Positions 43,506 to 54,600 of a stretch of DNA of 64,000 nucleotides are shown here, piece by piece (position 1 is the stretch's first letter; every line of letters begins with the position of its first letter). The notes beneath the pieces are model-generated. The model was not told the origin of the DNA, did no database searches, and worked only from the letters and a program-made list of their open reading frames with translations. The translations under genes were made by a program, and so were the position numbers. This DNA is from Alphaproteobacteria bacterium LSUCC0719 (GTDB lineage Bacteria; Pseudomonadota; Alphaproteobacteria; Puniceispirillales; Puniceispirillaceae): contig JBFPJN010000004.1 in NCBI GenBank assembly GCA_040839025.1, positions 62,001 through 126,000 of the forward strand, written 5' to 3'.

Positions 43506-46500
43506 TCATATGACTTGAAGGAGGGTATCGAACAACTCGCGCGCCGTGGACAGGATGCGGGCAGAAGCCTGATAGGCCTGTTGTTGCTGGATCAAATTTG
43601 CTGCCTCGGTATCGAGATTGACGCCCGAATAGGCCGCTTCAGCCTCTATACTGGCCTCACGCAGAGACACGGCCGCCTCGGCTGCAATGTTGGCTGACTG
43701 AACGATGGCGCCAAGCCGTGATACCGCATTGGTGAACTTCTGCTGGAAACCCCCGGAAGATTGATCGCCCGATTTGGGATATTGTAGATCGATGATGGCT
43801 TGCAGGTTTCGATTGTCGCCGGTGCCCTTGGTATTTGTGCTGATATTGAATCTGTCATCTGCATCAAGAGTGCCGTCCAATTCTAAAGTGAACCCTGCGA
43901 CGGTTGCCCTGTTATCCGCATCAAGCGTCCGCGTGGCGAGGGATGTCTGAGTTTCCACATCAAAAATTTCTATGGTTTTCGCCGCTGCATCCTTCACCCT
44001 GACCTCAAGATCGCGCATCAAAGAAGGTGCGCCCTCGGGCGTTTCATCATACTGCATGGTGACGCGCTTCGCGCCTCCATCCCCAAGAAAAATAATCAGC
44101 TCTTCCTCAGGCAGATCCAGAAGAGATAGGCGTTGGTTTGCAAGGCTCTTGGCGGATACAGTTATCAATGGAACATCACCGAGGGTCTTTGCAGGCCCAC
44201 CTATAGTGGTCGGATCGATGGTCACCTGCCCACTGCCAGAGGCGAGGCGATCGCCTCCTCGCAAGATATCAACCTTGCTTCCGTCATGTATTGTAAGCGT
44301 CACTTCATTACCCAGCACACTTACAGATGCAACGCCCGACATATCAGCTCCACTTGCCACATTGTTGGCCAGAGCATCATTAATTGCAGTTGCAATCGCA
44401 GTCGCATCACCGCTTGACATCGCCGCTTGTATATCGAGTTGCCTGTTAATTGCGGATGTGGAGCCACTATCTGGTTTGTTGTCAAAAATAAACGAAAGAT
44501 TATAGGTATCGTCCTCACTGAAGGTCAGTTTAATTTCGTTGTTTTGCGCGGCTGATCCGGTCCCGTCTACAGTAAAGCGCTTGTCCAAAAGGCTTTTATC
44601 CTGAACTATTGCCGAAATCTCGTCACCTTGTCTGACAAGCTCATAACCTGGGCTCACATAGGCATCATCAAGTGTCTTTGAGGCCCCACTCATCGTCACA
44701 GGAGTGATTGCAACCCTGCCATCGCCTGTCGATAGCGTGTTGCCGTCACGCAAAATCTCGACCTTTGTGCCATCGGTGATCTTCAGAGTGACAACATTGC
44801 CAGACACCGTTGCGACCGCTGTGGCAGATATATTGGCGCCACCATCACCGTCAGTCACATTGTTGCTGATCGCATTATTGATCGCATCAGCAATGTCTGA
44901 CGCATTACCTCCTGACATGGCAGCGCTTATATTGATCTGCTTGTCGGTCGTGGCTGTCGTTCCACTGTCCGGCTTGTCATCGAAGATGAAGGCCAGATTG
45001 TAGGTGTCATCCTCAGAGAAAGTCAGCGTAATCGTATTTTCCTGGCTACTAGAGCCTGTTCCTTCAACAACAAGGCTTTCGTCCGAATAGCGCGTGTTCA
45101 ATTGGGTCAGGCCGTCCATCAGCCCAAGTCGTCGCGCGACGTCGACATTCTCCGGAATATCGTTTTCGACAAGCACTTCGATCTTCGACTTACCAATGGT
45201 ACCGTCGGTGGAGACAACATGAAGCCGATCCTGGGCATCAAAGAAGGCCGTAAGTCTTCCCGGTTCCCCACCACTGACAGATGCCTCGCCATCATTGATA
45301 GCCAAAATATATGTCTGACCTTCAAAGGTAAGGCGAACTTTATCACCCTGCAGAGGCGACGCGGGCGCACCGATGATCTGCGCGACAGGGGCATCAGCGC
45401 GGAATTTACTGATCATCGCCTCAGCAACGCCAGCACCGCTTGGGTCGTTCACATCAGCGGGTCCGATTTGCTTTGTGATCCCGCCAATCGTCATTTCATA
45501 AGACATAGTCTGAGCAACCGACGAACGGCCGTTTATCGACACCTCATTTGTGTCTATACCGTCCAGAAGCCGGAACTCCGTGGTGACAGTGTCATCAGCG
45601 GTTGTCACCGTAGTAAGCATGTTCGACTGGTCACCCGTCAGCACAGTCATCCCGAGATATCCGGCATCCCCCGATCCATTCAGATAATCGCCAACATAGA
45701 CGGCATTGGCGTCAAAGCCGTTCTCAGCCTTCATCGCGGCCTGATAGTCAGAAATTGTTGCACTGTCCGGTGTTGTGCCAGCAATGTGCCGGCCCTCACG
45801 GGTGAAGATCTGGATCTCCGATGCTTGGTCGACGCTTGCCGAAACAACAGCATCGATGTTGCCACCTACAGATCTGGCAAGGGTTGCGGATGTGAAGTTA
45901 CCGTCCGTTAGGCTGAAATTCAGATACCCTTCCGAACCTGACGAAAACGCACCAATATCTGTGAGCGCCACCGACGCGCCGGAACTGGTCAGGGTGCCTT
46001 TCACGACGCCACGGTTCAAAAGGTCCGATATTTGTTCTGCATCGATCCAGTCACCATTCACCCCTTTGACCGCAAGGTAATCGATGTTGAAGTTGACCGT
46101 GTCGCTGGTGATGTTGCCGTTGCCGTCCGTGACGTCGTAATTGAGCGTCACTCCCGAGAGATTGGCAAGGTCCGTATCGGACATGCCGAACTGGGCCTGG
46201 CTCTGCTTGGCAAGGGACAGCAGGTCGATTGAGCTCACATTTGCGGGGATTCTAGCAACAGACCCGCCGGTCAGAAACTCTGTCGCGCCGACGGCTGAAG
46301 GATGGTTGCTAAAAATATCACCAATGACTGGCAAAGCACTGCCGATACTTGCCCGATCAGCAATGGGCGAGGCATCGACGAGCACCTGGCTCTTATTGTT
46401 CGGGTTGGCGCTGATAATCAACGGCGACGCCGCAGCAATATCCTGCGGCCGCTTGAGCGCCAGCGCCAAGCCACCAGCGCTCCCCTTCACCGGGTCATAA

Positions 46501-47720
46501 ACAAATTCATCAAACTGGTTCGCCTGGCCAACGAAGGTTATCTCGACACCGTTGAAGGACACAGAATGACGGCCCTCAATGACAACCGAACCGTCCTCAG
46601 CGGTGCCTCTCCAGAGATTGGTCTCCTTTTCATAGTTAAACTTAACCTTTTGGGCTGTAATGGAGTCAGGATCGATGACCTTTAGCGTAGCTGACGCATT
46701 CCCTGTGTTGACCGCGCTAGCGCTCAGGTCCAGTCGCAGGGACTGGAAAAAATCCCCACCGGCTTCGCCTTCGAGAGTCAGGCCACGCTTATGGATGGCG
46801 TTCACGTCCTTGATCAGGTCAAAGGCGAGCTTGTCGATTTCGTGCGACACCTCGACCGCCGTCAAATAGGCGGATGACAAGCCGTGTGCAGCGCCACCAT
46901 CGATCCGCTTTGTCAGCAGTTTTTCAGCCTGTGATCCTGTAAAGAACAGCAGCTCTGTGCTTGTCTGCTCTAACCCTATCCTTTTGACCTTGCCCTTACT
47001 GACAATCTCAGGCCCATTTAGGCTATCGCCAAGAATGACCTTCGCAGCCCCCCGTTCGTCAAGAGACACATTAACCTCGACATGTTTGTTCAACTTGTCG
47101 ATAAGGTTATCCCTTGCATCTAGGAGAGAATTATTGGGCTTTGTCTGACTGCCTGCCGAGAGCTGTTTGTTCACAAGCTGTAGTTCGGCAGTTAGCAGAT
47201 TGACCTCATCCAGCATGTATTCTGTTTGCGTAAATAGACCATCTTTCATTTCCTCAAGTAGAAAATGAAGTTGCCTAAAATTTTCAGAAACAAGCTTAGC
47301 TTGTTCCATGGCGACGGTGCGACCAACCAGATCAGCCGGATCGCTCGCGACCTCATGCAACCCTTCGAAAAACTTGGCAAGTGCATTGCCAAGATTGGCA
47401 TCACCCGGCAGCAGGATATCCTCGATCTGCGATGTCGCAGCGGCAAACGTCGTGCTGGACTCTGAATAGGCCGTTGCACTGCGCGCCTTAGTCAAAAGGA
47501 ATTCATCGAATGCACGCCGGATGGCACCAATGCGCACACCCATACCATTGCCTTGACTATTTTCAAGAACACTGCCCTTGGTAGAGCTAATTTCCTCAAG
47601 CTCCGCACCCCGGCGCTTGTAGCCATCTGTGTTGATGTTCGCAATGTTCTGCCCAGTTATCGCCAAGCTTTGGCGATAGGAATTCAGACCAGATCTGCCA
47701 ATGTCAAAAAGGTCGGCCAT
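43506..47720 (-). CDS. flgK: Hook-associated protein FlgK (giant)
   Basis: A 1404-residue FlgK, more than twice the usual 500-650. The N-terminal D0/D1 part is standard (FDIGRSGLNSYRQSLAITGQ, NIANINTDGYKRRGAELEEI, VRIGAIRRAFDEFLLTKARS) and so is the C-terminal end (EAAYSGVNLDTEAANLIQQQ, QAYQASARILSTARELFDTL). Inserted between are beta-rich surface domains, including two tandem copies of a unit of about 160 residues (about 880-1043 and 1045-1195) sharing LTFSEDDTYNL and FIFDDKPDSG. Length is in step with the giant FlgE. It begins five bases after flgJ and precedes flgL. Confidence 0.94.
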   Translation of the reverse strand: MADLFDIGRSGLNSYRQSLAITGQNIANINTDGYKRRGAELEEISSTKGSVLENSQGNGMGVRIGAIRRAFDEFLLTKARSATAYSESSTTFAAATSQIEDILLPGDANLGNALAKFFEGLHEVASDPADLVGRTVAMEQAKLVSENFRQLHFLLEEMKDGLFTQTEYMLDEVNLLTAELQLVNKQLSAGSQTKPNNSLLDARDNLIDKLNKHVEVNVSLDERGAAKVILGDSLNGPEIVSKGKVKRIGLEQTSTELLFFTGSQAEKLLTKRIDGGAAHGLSSAYLTAVEVSHEIDKLAFDLIKDVNAIHKRGLTLEGEAGGDFFQSLRLDLSASAVNTGNASATLKVIDPDSITAQKVKFNYEKETNLWRGTAEDGSVVIEGRHSVSFNGVEITFVGQANQFDEFVYDPVKGSAGGLALALKRPQDIAAASPLIISANPNNKSQVLVDASPIADRASIGSALPVIGDIFSNHPSAVGATEFLTGGSVARIPANVSSIDLLSLAKQSQAQFGMSDTDLANLSGVTLNYDVTDGNGNITSDTVNFNIDYLAVKGVNGDWIDAEQISDLLNRGVVKGTLTSSGASVALTDIGAFSSGSEGYLNFSLTDGNFTSATLARSVGGNIDAVVSASVDQASEIQIFTREGRHIAGTTPDSATISDYQAAMKAENGFDANAVYVGDYLNGSGDAGYLGMTVLTGDQSNMLTTVTTADDTVTTEFRLLDGIDTNEVSINGRSSVAQTMSYEMTIGGITKQIGPADVNDPSGAGVAEAMISKFRADAPVAQIIGAPASPLQGDKVRLTFEGQTYILAINDGEASVSGGEPGRLTAFFDAQDRLHVVSTDGTIGKSKIEVLVENDIPENVDVARRLGLMDGLTQLNTRYSDESLVVEGTGSSSQENTITLTFSEDDTYNLAFIFDDKPDSGTTATTDKQINISAAMSGGNASDIADAINNAISNNVTDGDGGANISATAVATVSGNVVTLKITDGTKVEILRDGNTLSTGDGRVAITPVTMSGASKTLDDAYVSPGYELVRQGDEISAIVQDKSLLDKRFTVDGTGSAAQNNEIKLTFSEDDTYNLSFIFDNKPDSGSTSAINRQLDIQAAMSSGDATAIATAINDALANNVASGADMSGVASVSVLGNEVTLTIHDGSKVDILRGGDRLASGSGQVTIDPTTIGGPAKTLGDVPLITVSAKSLANQRLSLLDLPEEELIIFLGDGGAKRVTMQYDETPEGAPSLMRDLEVRVKDAAAKTIEIFDVETQTSLATRTLDADNRATVAGFTLELDGTLDADDRFNISTNTKGTGDNRNLQAIIDLQYPKSGDQSSGGFQQKFTNAVSRLGAIVQSANIAAEAAVSLREASIEAEAAYSGVNLDTEAANLIQQQQAYQASARILSTARELFDTLLQVI
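44130..45083. repeat. Tandem duplication of about 490 bp inside flgK
   Basis: Two adjacent units (about 45083-44590 and 44585-44130, read on the minus strand) encode matching segments: EGTGSSSQENTITLTFSEDD versus DGTGSAAQNNEIKLTFSEDD, then NLAFIFDDKPDSG versus NLSFIFDNKPDSG and VEILRDGNTLSTGDG versus VDILRGGDRLASGSG. Divergence shows the duplication is not recent. Confidence 0.88.
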
Positions 47721-47725
47721 CGAAT

Positions 47726-48028
47726 CTAGTCACCCCCAAGCTGGCGCACCAGCGCTTCGGCGATGCCAAGATTGACCCGGCCCGACAGGTTCTTCGACAG
47801 TTCCTGATCCATCATGTCCTGATAGGTGGATTTTGCCGAGCTGGCGAACAGATCTTCGGCAAGCTTGGCCTTGCGCGCCTGCTTGATGAATTCATTCAGG
47901 AAAATGGCCTCGAATTGTTCCGCCGCCTCACGCAGGTCGGCATCCTTGTCGGGTGCCTTCATGGTTGCATTGCCAGCGGTTGCACGCAGCGCGTCAAACA
48001 TTGCCTGGGCGTTTGTCTCTATGCTCAT
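47726..48028 (-). CDS. flgJ: Rod-binding protein FlgJ (N-domain only)
   Basis: A 100-residue protein equal to the rod-cap domain of FlgJ (REAAEQFEAIFLNEFIKQAR, STYQDMMDQELSKNLSGRVN, LGIAEALVRQLGG). The muramidase domain found in enteric FlgJ is absent, which is common in alphaproteobacteria, so a separate wall enzyme is needed. It lies ten bases after flgI. Confidence 0.9.
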   Translation of the reverse strand: MSIETNAQAMFDALRATAGNATMKAPDKDADLREAAEQFEAIFLNEFIKQARKAKLAEDLFASSAKSTYQDMMDQELSKNLSGRVNLGIAEALVRQLGGD

Positions 48029-48037
48029 GGCGTTCCC

Positions 48038-49192
48038 CTAGATCACAATGATTTCAGCGCGGAGCGAGCCAGCCTCGCGAAGAGCTTCGAGAATGGCCAC
48101 CATATCGGCGGGGCTGGCACCCACACCGTTGATCGCATCAACGACATCGGACAGCTCGACCCCCGGATCGAAAATGAAGGCACGGGCAGGTTCCTGCTCG
48201 ATGATGATTTCAGTGTCATCGGTGGTGGTCGCATCGCCAGGCGTAACGACGGTGCCCTCTGCGTTCTGGGCAACATTCGTCGTCTGCGTGACCTGCTTGT
48301 CCTCATTGATCCGCACCGTCAGGGATCCGTGCGTCACCACCGAGGGCGTGACGCGCACATCACCGCCGATCACGATGGTACCGGTGCGAGAATTGACAAT
48401 GACCTTGGCAGCCGGCCTTGCCGGATCGACCTCGATATTCTCCAGCAGGCTAATAAAGGATACCTTCTGCGCCGGATCGACCGGGGCGCGGACCTTGATT
48501 GTCGACGCATCGAGGGGGGTCGCAACCTCTGGTCCGAACACCTCGTTAACCGCATCGGCAACACGCATGGCGGTGCTGAAATCCGACTGGTGAAGATTGA
48601 GAAGCACATTTTCAGTCGACTGGAATGGTGTATCGACCATCTTTTCGACCGAAGCACCGCGGGGGATGCGTCCCACTGTCGGAATGTTGACAATCACCGA
48701 TGACCCATCATTGCCAGCAACGCCAAGACCACCAACAACAAGATTGCCCTGGGCGATGGCATAGGTTTCGCCGTCCGCGCCAAGCATCGGTGTCATCAAA
48801 AGAGTGCCACCGCGAAGCGACTTCGCCCCGCCGATTGTCGATACGGTGATATCAAGGCGCTGACCCGGCTTCATGAAGGCCGGCATATCTGCGGTCACCA
48901 TCACCGCCGCGACATTCTTTGCGTTCAGATTGGCGGCATCGGTCACAAGGCCAAACTGCGACACCATTGATTGCAGTGACTGCAACGTCAGCCCGGAGGA
49001 TCCGTCACCTGTGCCGGCAAGACCAACAACAACGCCATAACCGACAAGCTGATTTGACCTGACACCGGCAAGCGATGTCATGTCCTTTAGCCTGTCAGCC
49101 TGGACCGAGGTCATCACCAGGCCGAGCATAAGCCCCGTCAGCACGCACCATCTTGCCAGTCTGGTCATCATTGCGGTTCGCATGGGTTTCAT
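48038..49192 (-). CDS. flgI: Flagellar P-ring protein FlgI
   Basis: A protein of about 384 residues: signal peptide ([20 protein letters not shown], cleavage near VQA-DRL), then [20 protein letters not shown] and [12 protein letters not shown], the FlgI hallmark, and a C-terminal [20 protein letters not shown]. It polymerises into the P ring with FlgA help. Start may be 49192 or 49183 (AGGGA better spaced to the latter). Upstream frame to 49273 overlaps flgH and is unlikely. Confidence 0.96.
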   Translation of the reverse strand: MKPMRTAMMTRLARWCVLTGLMLGLVMTSVQADRLKDMTSLAGVRSNQLVGYGVVVGLAGTGDGSSGLTLQSLQSMVSQFGLVTDAANLNAKNVAAVMVTADMPAFMKPGQRLDITVSTIGGAKSLRGGTLLMTPMLGADGETYAIAQGNLVVGGLGVAGNDGSSVIVNIPTVGRIPRGASVEKMVDTPFQSTENVLLNLHQSDFSTAMRVADAVNEVFGPEVATPLDASTIKVRAPVDPAQKVSFISLLENIEVDPARPAAKVIVNSRTGTIVIGGDVRVTPSVVTHGSLTVRINEDKQVTQTTNVAQNAEGTVVTPGDATTTDDTEIIIEQEPARAFIFDPGVELSDVVDAINGVGASPADMVAILEALREAGSLRAEIIVI

Positions 49193-49199
49193 TCCCTGA

Positions 49200-49898
49200 T
49201 CAGAATGGTGAAATGTTGCGCATTGTGCGGCTGAGCCAGCCCTGACGGCTTGAATCAGCAATTTCACCGGCACCTACATACACAATCTCGGCATCGGCAA
49301 CGCGGTTCGACAGCACAATATTGGTTGCTGAAACATCTTCGGGGCGCACCAACCCGGTCAGCCGTACATATTCATCACCATTATTCAGACGCAGCTTTTT
49401 CTGACCGGCAATTTCCATGTTTCCATTGTCGAAAACGCGGGTCACGGTGACGGTCAGAAAACCAGACAGCGAATTTGACTGCGCCGCATTTCCAGACCCG
49501 GCAAAACTGCGGGTGGTGCCGGCATTCAGGCCGGCTGCATTCTTGTCATAACCGCCGGTCAGAATGTTCGGCAGACCGGTCGGAAGGGTAACGGCAAAGG
49601 CATCATTCTTCGATGATGCGGCAGATTGGGTCTTGGTCGCGGCAAATGTTTCATTCAGCGACACGGTCAGGATATCGCCCACTTCGCGGGCCCGAATGTC
49701 ACTTGCGAACAGGCCACTGGAATTCTGCCTGAAAATGCCACCCGTTGGCGAAACGGCATCAGGCGTCATCTGGGCAGTTTCATAGATCGGCTTGAATTCG
49801 AGAGAAGCCTCGTTCTCGACATAGCTTGAACATCCGGCGGCAAGCCAGGCCGTTGCAAGGCAGAGCGCTGTTGTCATTCGTCCCGGCATCTTGAACAC
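49200..49898 (-). CDS. flgH: Flagellar L-ring lipoprotein FlgH
   Basis: A 232-residue protein with a lipoprotein signal ([14 protein letters not shown]) and the FlgH core ([60 protein letters not shown]). It forms the outer-membrane L ring. Between flgG and flgI. Confidence 0.96.
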   Translation of the reverse strand: MFKMPGRMTTALCLATAWLAAGCSSYVENEASLEFKPIYETAQMTPDAVSPTGGIFRQNSSGLFASDIRAREVGDILTVSLNETFAATKTQSAASSKNDAFAVTLPTGLPNILTGGYDKNAAGLNAGTTRSFAGSGNAAQSNSLSGFLTVTVTRVFDNGNMEIAGQKKLRLNNGDEYVRLTGLVRPEDVSATNIVLSNRVADAEIVYVGAGEIADSSRQGWLSRTMRNISPF

Positions 49899-49910
49899 CT
49901 CAGCTAGCGA

Positions 49911-50699
49911 TTAGAGATTCTGCGAAATGAAGCGCAGCATTTCATCGACCGAGGTGATCGATTTCGAGCTGACTTCATAGGCCCGCTGCGTCTCGATCAT
50001 CTCGACAAGCTCGGTCACAACATTGACGTTGGAGGCCTCGAGCGCGCCCTGGATGAGGCGGCCCATGCCGTTCTCGTTGGGATTTGCCACAATCGGGGCA
50101 CCACTGGTGTCGGTCTCGACAAAGAAGCTTTCGCCGATTGGCTGCAGGCCCGTACGGTTGGTGAAATCGGCGAGCGTCAGCTGACCCACGGCCTCGGCGC
50201 CCGTCTGGCCGGCGACAAGCACGCTGATGATGCCATCACGCGAGATATTGATCTGGGACACCCCGTCAGGGATCGCAATTTCTGGCTGAATGACATAGCC
50301 GCTTGCGGTCGTCAGAACACCTTCACTGTTTGTCGAGATCGCACCGTTGCGTGTATAGCCGATCCGCCCGTCCGGCAGCAGAACCTGAAGAAAGCCGCCG
50401 CCTTCGATAGCAACATCAAGCGAATTGTCGGTTGTGATCAGGCTGCCCTGGGTCATCGTCTTCTGCGTATTGACGATACGGGCGCCGGTGCCGACCGAGA
50501 AAGAAGATGTCAGATTGGCTTCAGCGGTCACCTGGTCACCGGCAACGCGGCGAACCTGGTAGAGCAGCGTTTCGAAATTTGCGCGGTCACGCTTGAAACC
50601 TGTCGTATTCACGTTTGCCAGATTGTTGGCGATGATCTGCATCCGGGTCTGCTGTGCGTTCAGACCTGTCTTTGCGACGTGCATGGAACTGGTGGACAT
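49911..50699 (-). CDS. flgG: Distal rod protein FlgG
   Basis: A 262-residue protein of standard length: SSMHVAKTGLNAQQTRMQII, ANNLANVNTTGFKRDRANFE and the C-terminal ALEASNVNVVTELVEMIETQ, RAYEVSSKSI. A sigma-54 promoter lies at 50740-50754, so flgG starts a separate transcription unit leading to flgHIJKL. Confidence 0.97.
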   Translation of the reverse strand: MSTSSMHVAKTGLNAQQTRMQIIANNLANVNTTGFKRDRANFETLLYQVRRVAGDQVTAEANLTSSFSVGTGARIVNTQKTMTQGSLITTDNSLDVAIEGGGFLQVLLPDGRIGYTRNGAISTNSEGVLTTASGYVIQPEIAIPDGVSQINISRDGIISVLVAGQTGAEAVGQLTLADFTNRTGLQPIGESFFVETDTSGAPIVANPNENGMGRLIQGALEASNVNVVTELVEMIETQRAYEVSSKSITSVDEMLRFISQNL

Positions 50700-50739
50700 C
50701 TGTCTTCTCCTGGGCCGGATTGTCTCCTAACACCAGTAA

Positions 50740-50754
50740 GCAAACGGCATGCCA
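50740..50754 (-). promoter_or_regulatory. Sigma-54 promoter of flgGHIJKL
   Basis: Minus-strand TGGCATGCCGTTTGC with exact GG-N10-GC and GTTTGC. Predicted start near 50728, about 29 bases before the flgG ATG, in the 106-bp gap between flgF and flgG. Confidence 0.88.
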
Positions 50755-50805
50755 AACAGTCAGTTCATATTAAAGAAGAAGCAAAGGATCGATTAGAATG
50801 CCGGA

Positions 50806-51561
50806 TCAGCTCGGCATCCGGATCAGGCTGGCACCTGCTTCATCGATTTCGGAAGCGGACGAGATCAACTTGATGTTGATCTCATACTGCCGCTGGTCCT
50901 CGATCGAAGTGATCAGCTCATCAGTAATGTTGACGTTGCTGAGTTCCACATGCTGCGGGACCAGTGCCACATCCTGGTCGATCTGCGGCAGCGAGCCGTC
51001 GGTCGGACGAATTTCTCCATCCGGGTATTTCTTGAGTTCCTTGTCTGCGGCAAAGGTCAGGCCAAGCCGCCCGATGATCTGCTTGGTGCCAATCGGCGAG
51101 TTCAGCGGCTCGATGATCACATCGCCATTGTCGGCAACCTTGATCGACCTGTAGGCAGGCACCTGAATAGGTTGAAGCTCGGTATTCAGCATCGCCTGCC
51201 TGGATCCGTTTTCAAGCGTGCCATCCCCTGCCACTGTTAGATCACCGCGCCTGGTAAGGGACAACTCATTCTGACCTTTGACCACAAAATACCCATCACC
51301 GCGAATGGCAACATCGAGATCGTGATCCGTCTGGCTGAGCGTGCCCGGATCCGCTTCGAAATAGTTGTTGTCGTCAAGGATCGCCAGCGCCCTGGTCTGC
51401 AGGCTGGTGATGTTGTCGAGAAAGGCGGTGCCAACAGATTTCGAACCAAGATCGCGGCGATAGCCCGGGACATTGACATTGGCCAGGTTCTGGGCCCGCA
51501 CCGAACGATTGTCGTAGATGTTGTTGACCGTGTTGAACGCCGTGTAGATCAGCTTGTCCAT
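50806..51561 (-). CDS. flgF: Proximal rod protein FlgF
   Basis: A 251-residue rod protein: DKLIYTAFNTVNNIYDNRSV and RAQNLANVNVPGYRRDLGSK at the start, HDLDVAIRGDGYFVVKGQNE in the middle, and a C-terminal ELSNVNITDELITSIEDQRQ helix. Distinguished from FlgG by shorter length and position after flgE. Confidence 0.92.
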   Translation of the reverse strand: MDKLIYTAFNTVNNIYDNRSVRAQNLANVNVPGYRRDLGSKSVGTAFLDNITSLQTRALAILDDNNYFEADPGTLSQTDHDLDVAIRGDGYFVVKGQNELSLTRRGDLTVAGDGTLENGSRQAMLNTELQPIQVPAYRSIKVADNGDVIIEPLNSPIGTKQIIGRLGLTFAADKELKKYPDGEIRPTDGSLPQIDQDVALVPQHVELSNVNITDELITSIEDQRQYEINIKLISSASEIDEAGASLIRMPS

Positions 51562-51621
51562 GACAGTCTCCTCTCAATCATACCGGTCAATCATACCTGT
51601 GGTGGGCCAGCCACACCCGGA

Positions 51622-54600
51622 TTACATCCGGATGTTGATGATGGTCTGGGTCAGGCCCGTTGTTGTTTCAATGGCTTTCGCCGATGCCTGGAAGTTCCGC
51701 TGCGCGGTAATCAGGTTCACCAGTTCTTCGGTGATATCGACGTTGGAACGTTCCAGCGAACCCGACAGAATATTACCGAAACCCTCGGAACCCGCCTCGC
51801 CGACCTGCGGCGTGCCGGAAACGGCTGTTTCCGTATAGGTGGCGTTACCGATCTGTTTCAGACCGTTCTGGTTGTTGAAGTTCGCGACAACGATCTTGCC
51901 AAGCGGGTTGTTCTGACCGTTCGTGTAGTTGGCGCGAATGGTTCCCGAAGAGTCGATCTCGATACCGTCCAGTCGACCGGAGGTGAAACCGTCCTGTTCG
52001 ACAGTCAGAACCGAGAACGGCTGGGCAAGCTGGGTCGAGGTCGAGAAATCAACATCCAGCGCAATCGAGAACCCTTCTTCCTGCTTCTCGTAATGCACCA
52101 GGTTCTTCGGGCTGACCAGCTTACCGGTCTTGTCGAAGGTCAACTCGCCTTCATCAATATAGAGCGGGTAATACCCCTCAACCATGTTTTCTGGCGGGTT
52201 GGTCACCACCTCGCCATTGGCATCGACATAAAGCGCCACGCCATCGGCATCTGTGGCCTGAACCAGATTGTAGATTTCCGGAACCGTACCAACACCCAGT
52301 GGCACATCATCAAGACCAAGACGCGCCGCGCCCTTGACCTTGATGGTCGAGTCCGCTCCGGTAGTGCCGGTTGCAAAGGTGAAGCTGTTGGTTTCACTGC
52401 TATAGGTCACTGTCACACCGCCGATGGTGTCACCGGTGGCCGGGTCGACAATCTGGTTGATCCTGGTCTGCAGCGCTTCGGCCAAGGTGGTGCCAACATA
52501 GGAGGTCGCCGGCACCTCGATGATGCCGCTGATGCCATTCACCGAAACGTTGAAGATATTGTCACCTGTCTGGGTCGACAGCTTGAAGACGTTGGTGAGA
52601 GGTTCGTTGGCGCTGGCCCCGACCGCGCGGGCAGGGGTGGCTTTCAGGCCGGTACCAGCAGAGAACAGGAAGCCGTTCTTCGTCTTGCCAACACCAAACA
52701 GCAGGTTATCGCCGTTGCCGATGATCGTGGCATCGACATCGTAGGCCTGAGCCACACGGGCACCGGTGGTTTCCGAGATGGCATAGCGTCCAACCTGAAT
52801 GTTCGAGGCTTTTTGCTGTTCAGGTACGCCGATGGCACCATTGCCATCAATCGCCTCACCAGTTGTGCCACTGGAGATGGAGAAATTCTGGAACTCAGAA
52901 TTGTAGGCCACCTTGATGCCATAGCGCTTATCGTTTGGCTGGATTTCCTCGCCAGTCGCCACAAAGGCGTCGCCATAGAGCACTTCACCACCACGGATTT
53001 GAACCCGCTGCGCGTTATCGGCATTGGTCAGACCCAGATTATTGGTACCAGTCTGGGTGGATGAACCATAGACCGAGAAGGAGTTGAAGTTACTGTCGGT
53101 ACCCGAACCGAGAACCGTACGGTCAACCTCGAAGCTGAGCCGCTGATTGATGGAGTCATACCCCACATGTACGGGCGGATTCTTCTCATCAACCCAGTCT
53201 ACAGACGATTTCGCAAGAACATCACTTGTTGCCGCGGTGGTGTTTACCGTCGCAGTGGTAACCCCGCCATCGACCGAAGAGCTGAGACCAGTTGCTGCAC
53301 CCGCTACCAAGGTGAAGTCAGTGTTGTCGTCCCTCGACACAATCAACTTGGCAAGTGTTGCTGTCCCGGTATTGGTTGTGATCGAGGCGGTGTCTCGCCA
53401 ATTGGACCCGCTGGTAGAATCGACAACATTTCCTAAAGCATCAAGGAACGTGAAAGAAAAGCCCTTCAAGTCGGTGAGTGCATCAAGCTTATCCCTGATG
53501 TCGTCCAGCTGCGCATTGGCATTGCCGGCACTGGAACTGAAGTCGGCAGTGGTGATGGTCAGGTTATTGGTGCCATCAGACCATGTCAGAGTGGTTGCAC
53601 CGGCACTGCTAGATGTGCTGGCAGTAATCTCCATTGGCCGGTGAAGATTCTGAATGCCAAGAAATTCCAGGTTTGTTGCCAGCGTAGCCGGCGTGGTGGC
53701 AGCGGTCTCAGTTCCATTTTTGATCTTCCAGTCGCTGGCCACAAAGGCACCCTTTTCGGTGGCGGCGGTTGATCCCTGCTTTTCACGAATGACTATGCTC
53801 TGGCTGCTGTAGTCTTCAGCCGCACCCTTATAGACAGCGTGAGAGCCTTCGAAAAACGCCTCGACAGTCGGCTCGTTGTCAGACGGGCTGGTCAGCGCGA
53901 AGATCGAAGCAGATCCAGCGGCGATGCTGAAATCTTCATCGGCAACAGCCAACCCTGATGTGCTGACATCGATATATTTGTACCCATTCGCGTTGGTACC
54001 GGTCGATGAGATGACGAAGCTGCGGCCATTGAGGTCGCTGCGGAACTGGTCATCACCCGCCAGCGTGATCGAACGACCCTGTTCATAATTGGTCAAGTCG
54101 GAGTTCGGCGAGCTGTTCGTGTCGCCGATATAGATACGAAGACGGTTCTCGGTCGCCGCATACTCAATCAGGTTGGTTGCGTTACCGTTGATTTCATCAA
54201 GAACAGTATGGACGCTGAGTGCCGGGCGCTTGTTGTAAAATGAATGCACCATGTAGTGTGTGTCGGACGGGTCATCGACACGCTCGAGTTGCACCACTTG
54301 GTTATATTCATAGACCGAATTGATCTTTTCGCCGGTTGACTTGACGAATTGCAGTCCGCCAACACCAAGCGGGTCATCCGCGTACTGGCGGCCATATTCA
54401 TTCAGCGTCTCGTTGATCCGAACCTGGGTATGCGCCAGAAACTCTTCCTTGGTGAAGTCCGGCGATGTACCGGTGATGGCGAAATCATCACCCATCAATT
54501 CAGTGACATAGCTGTCCGTGCCCAGAAGCTCGACCGAGATTTTGTTGGTCAGAGGCGTTACAGTGCCGTCCGCGCCAACCCGCTGGAAATCAAGCGTGAT

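Noticed and set aside
51322-53064. Plus-strand open frame of 580 codons
   Set aside because: Antisense to flgF and the C-terminal part of flgE, both of which have canonical ends.
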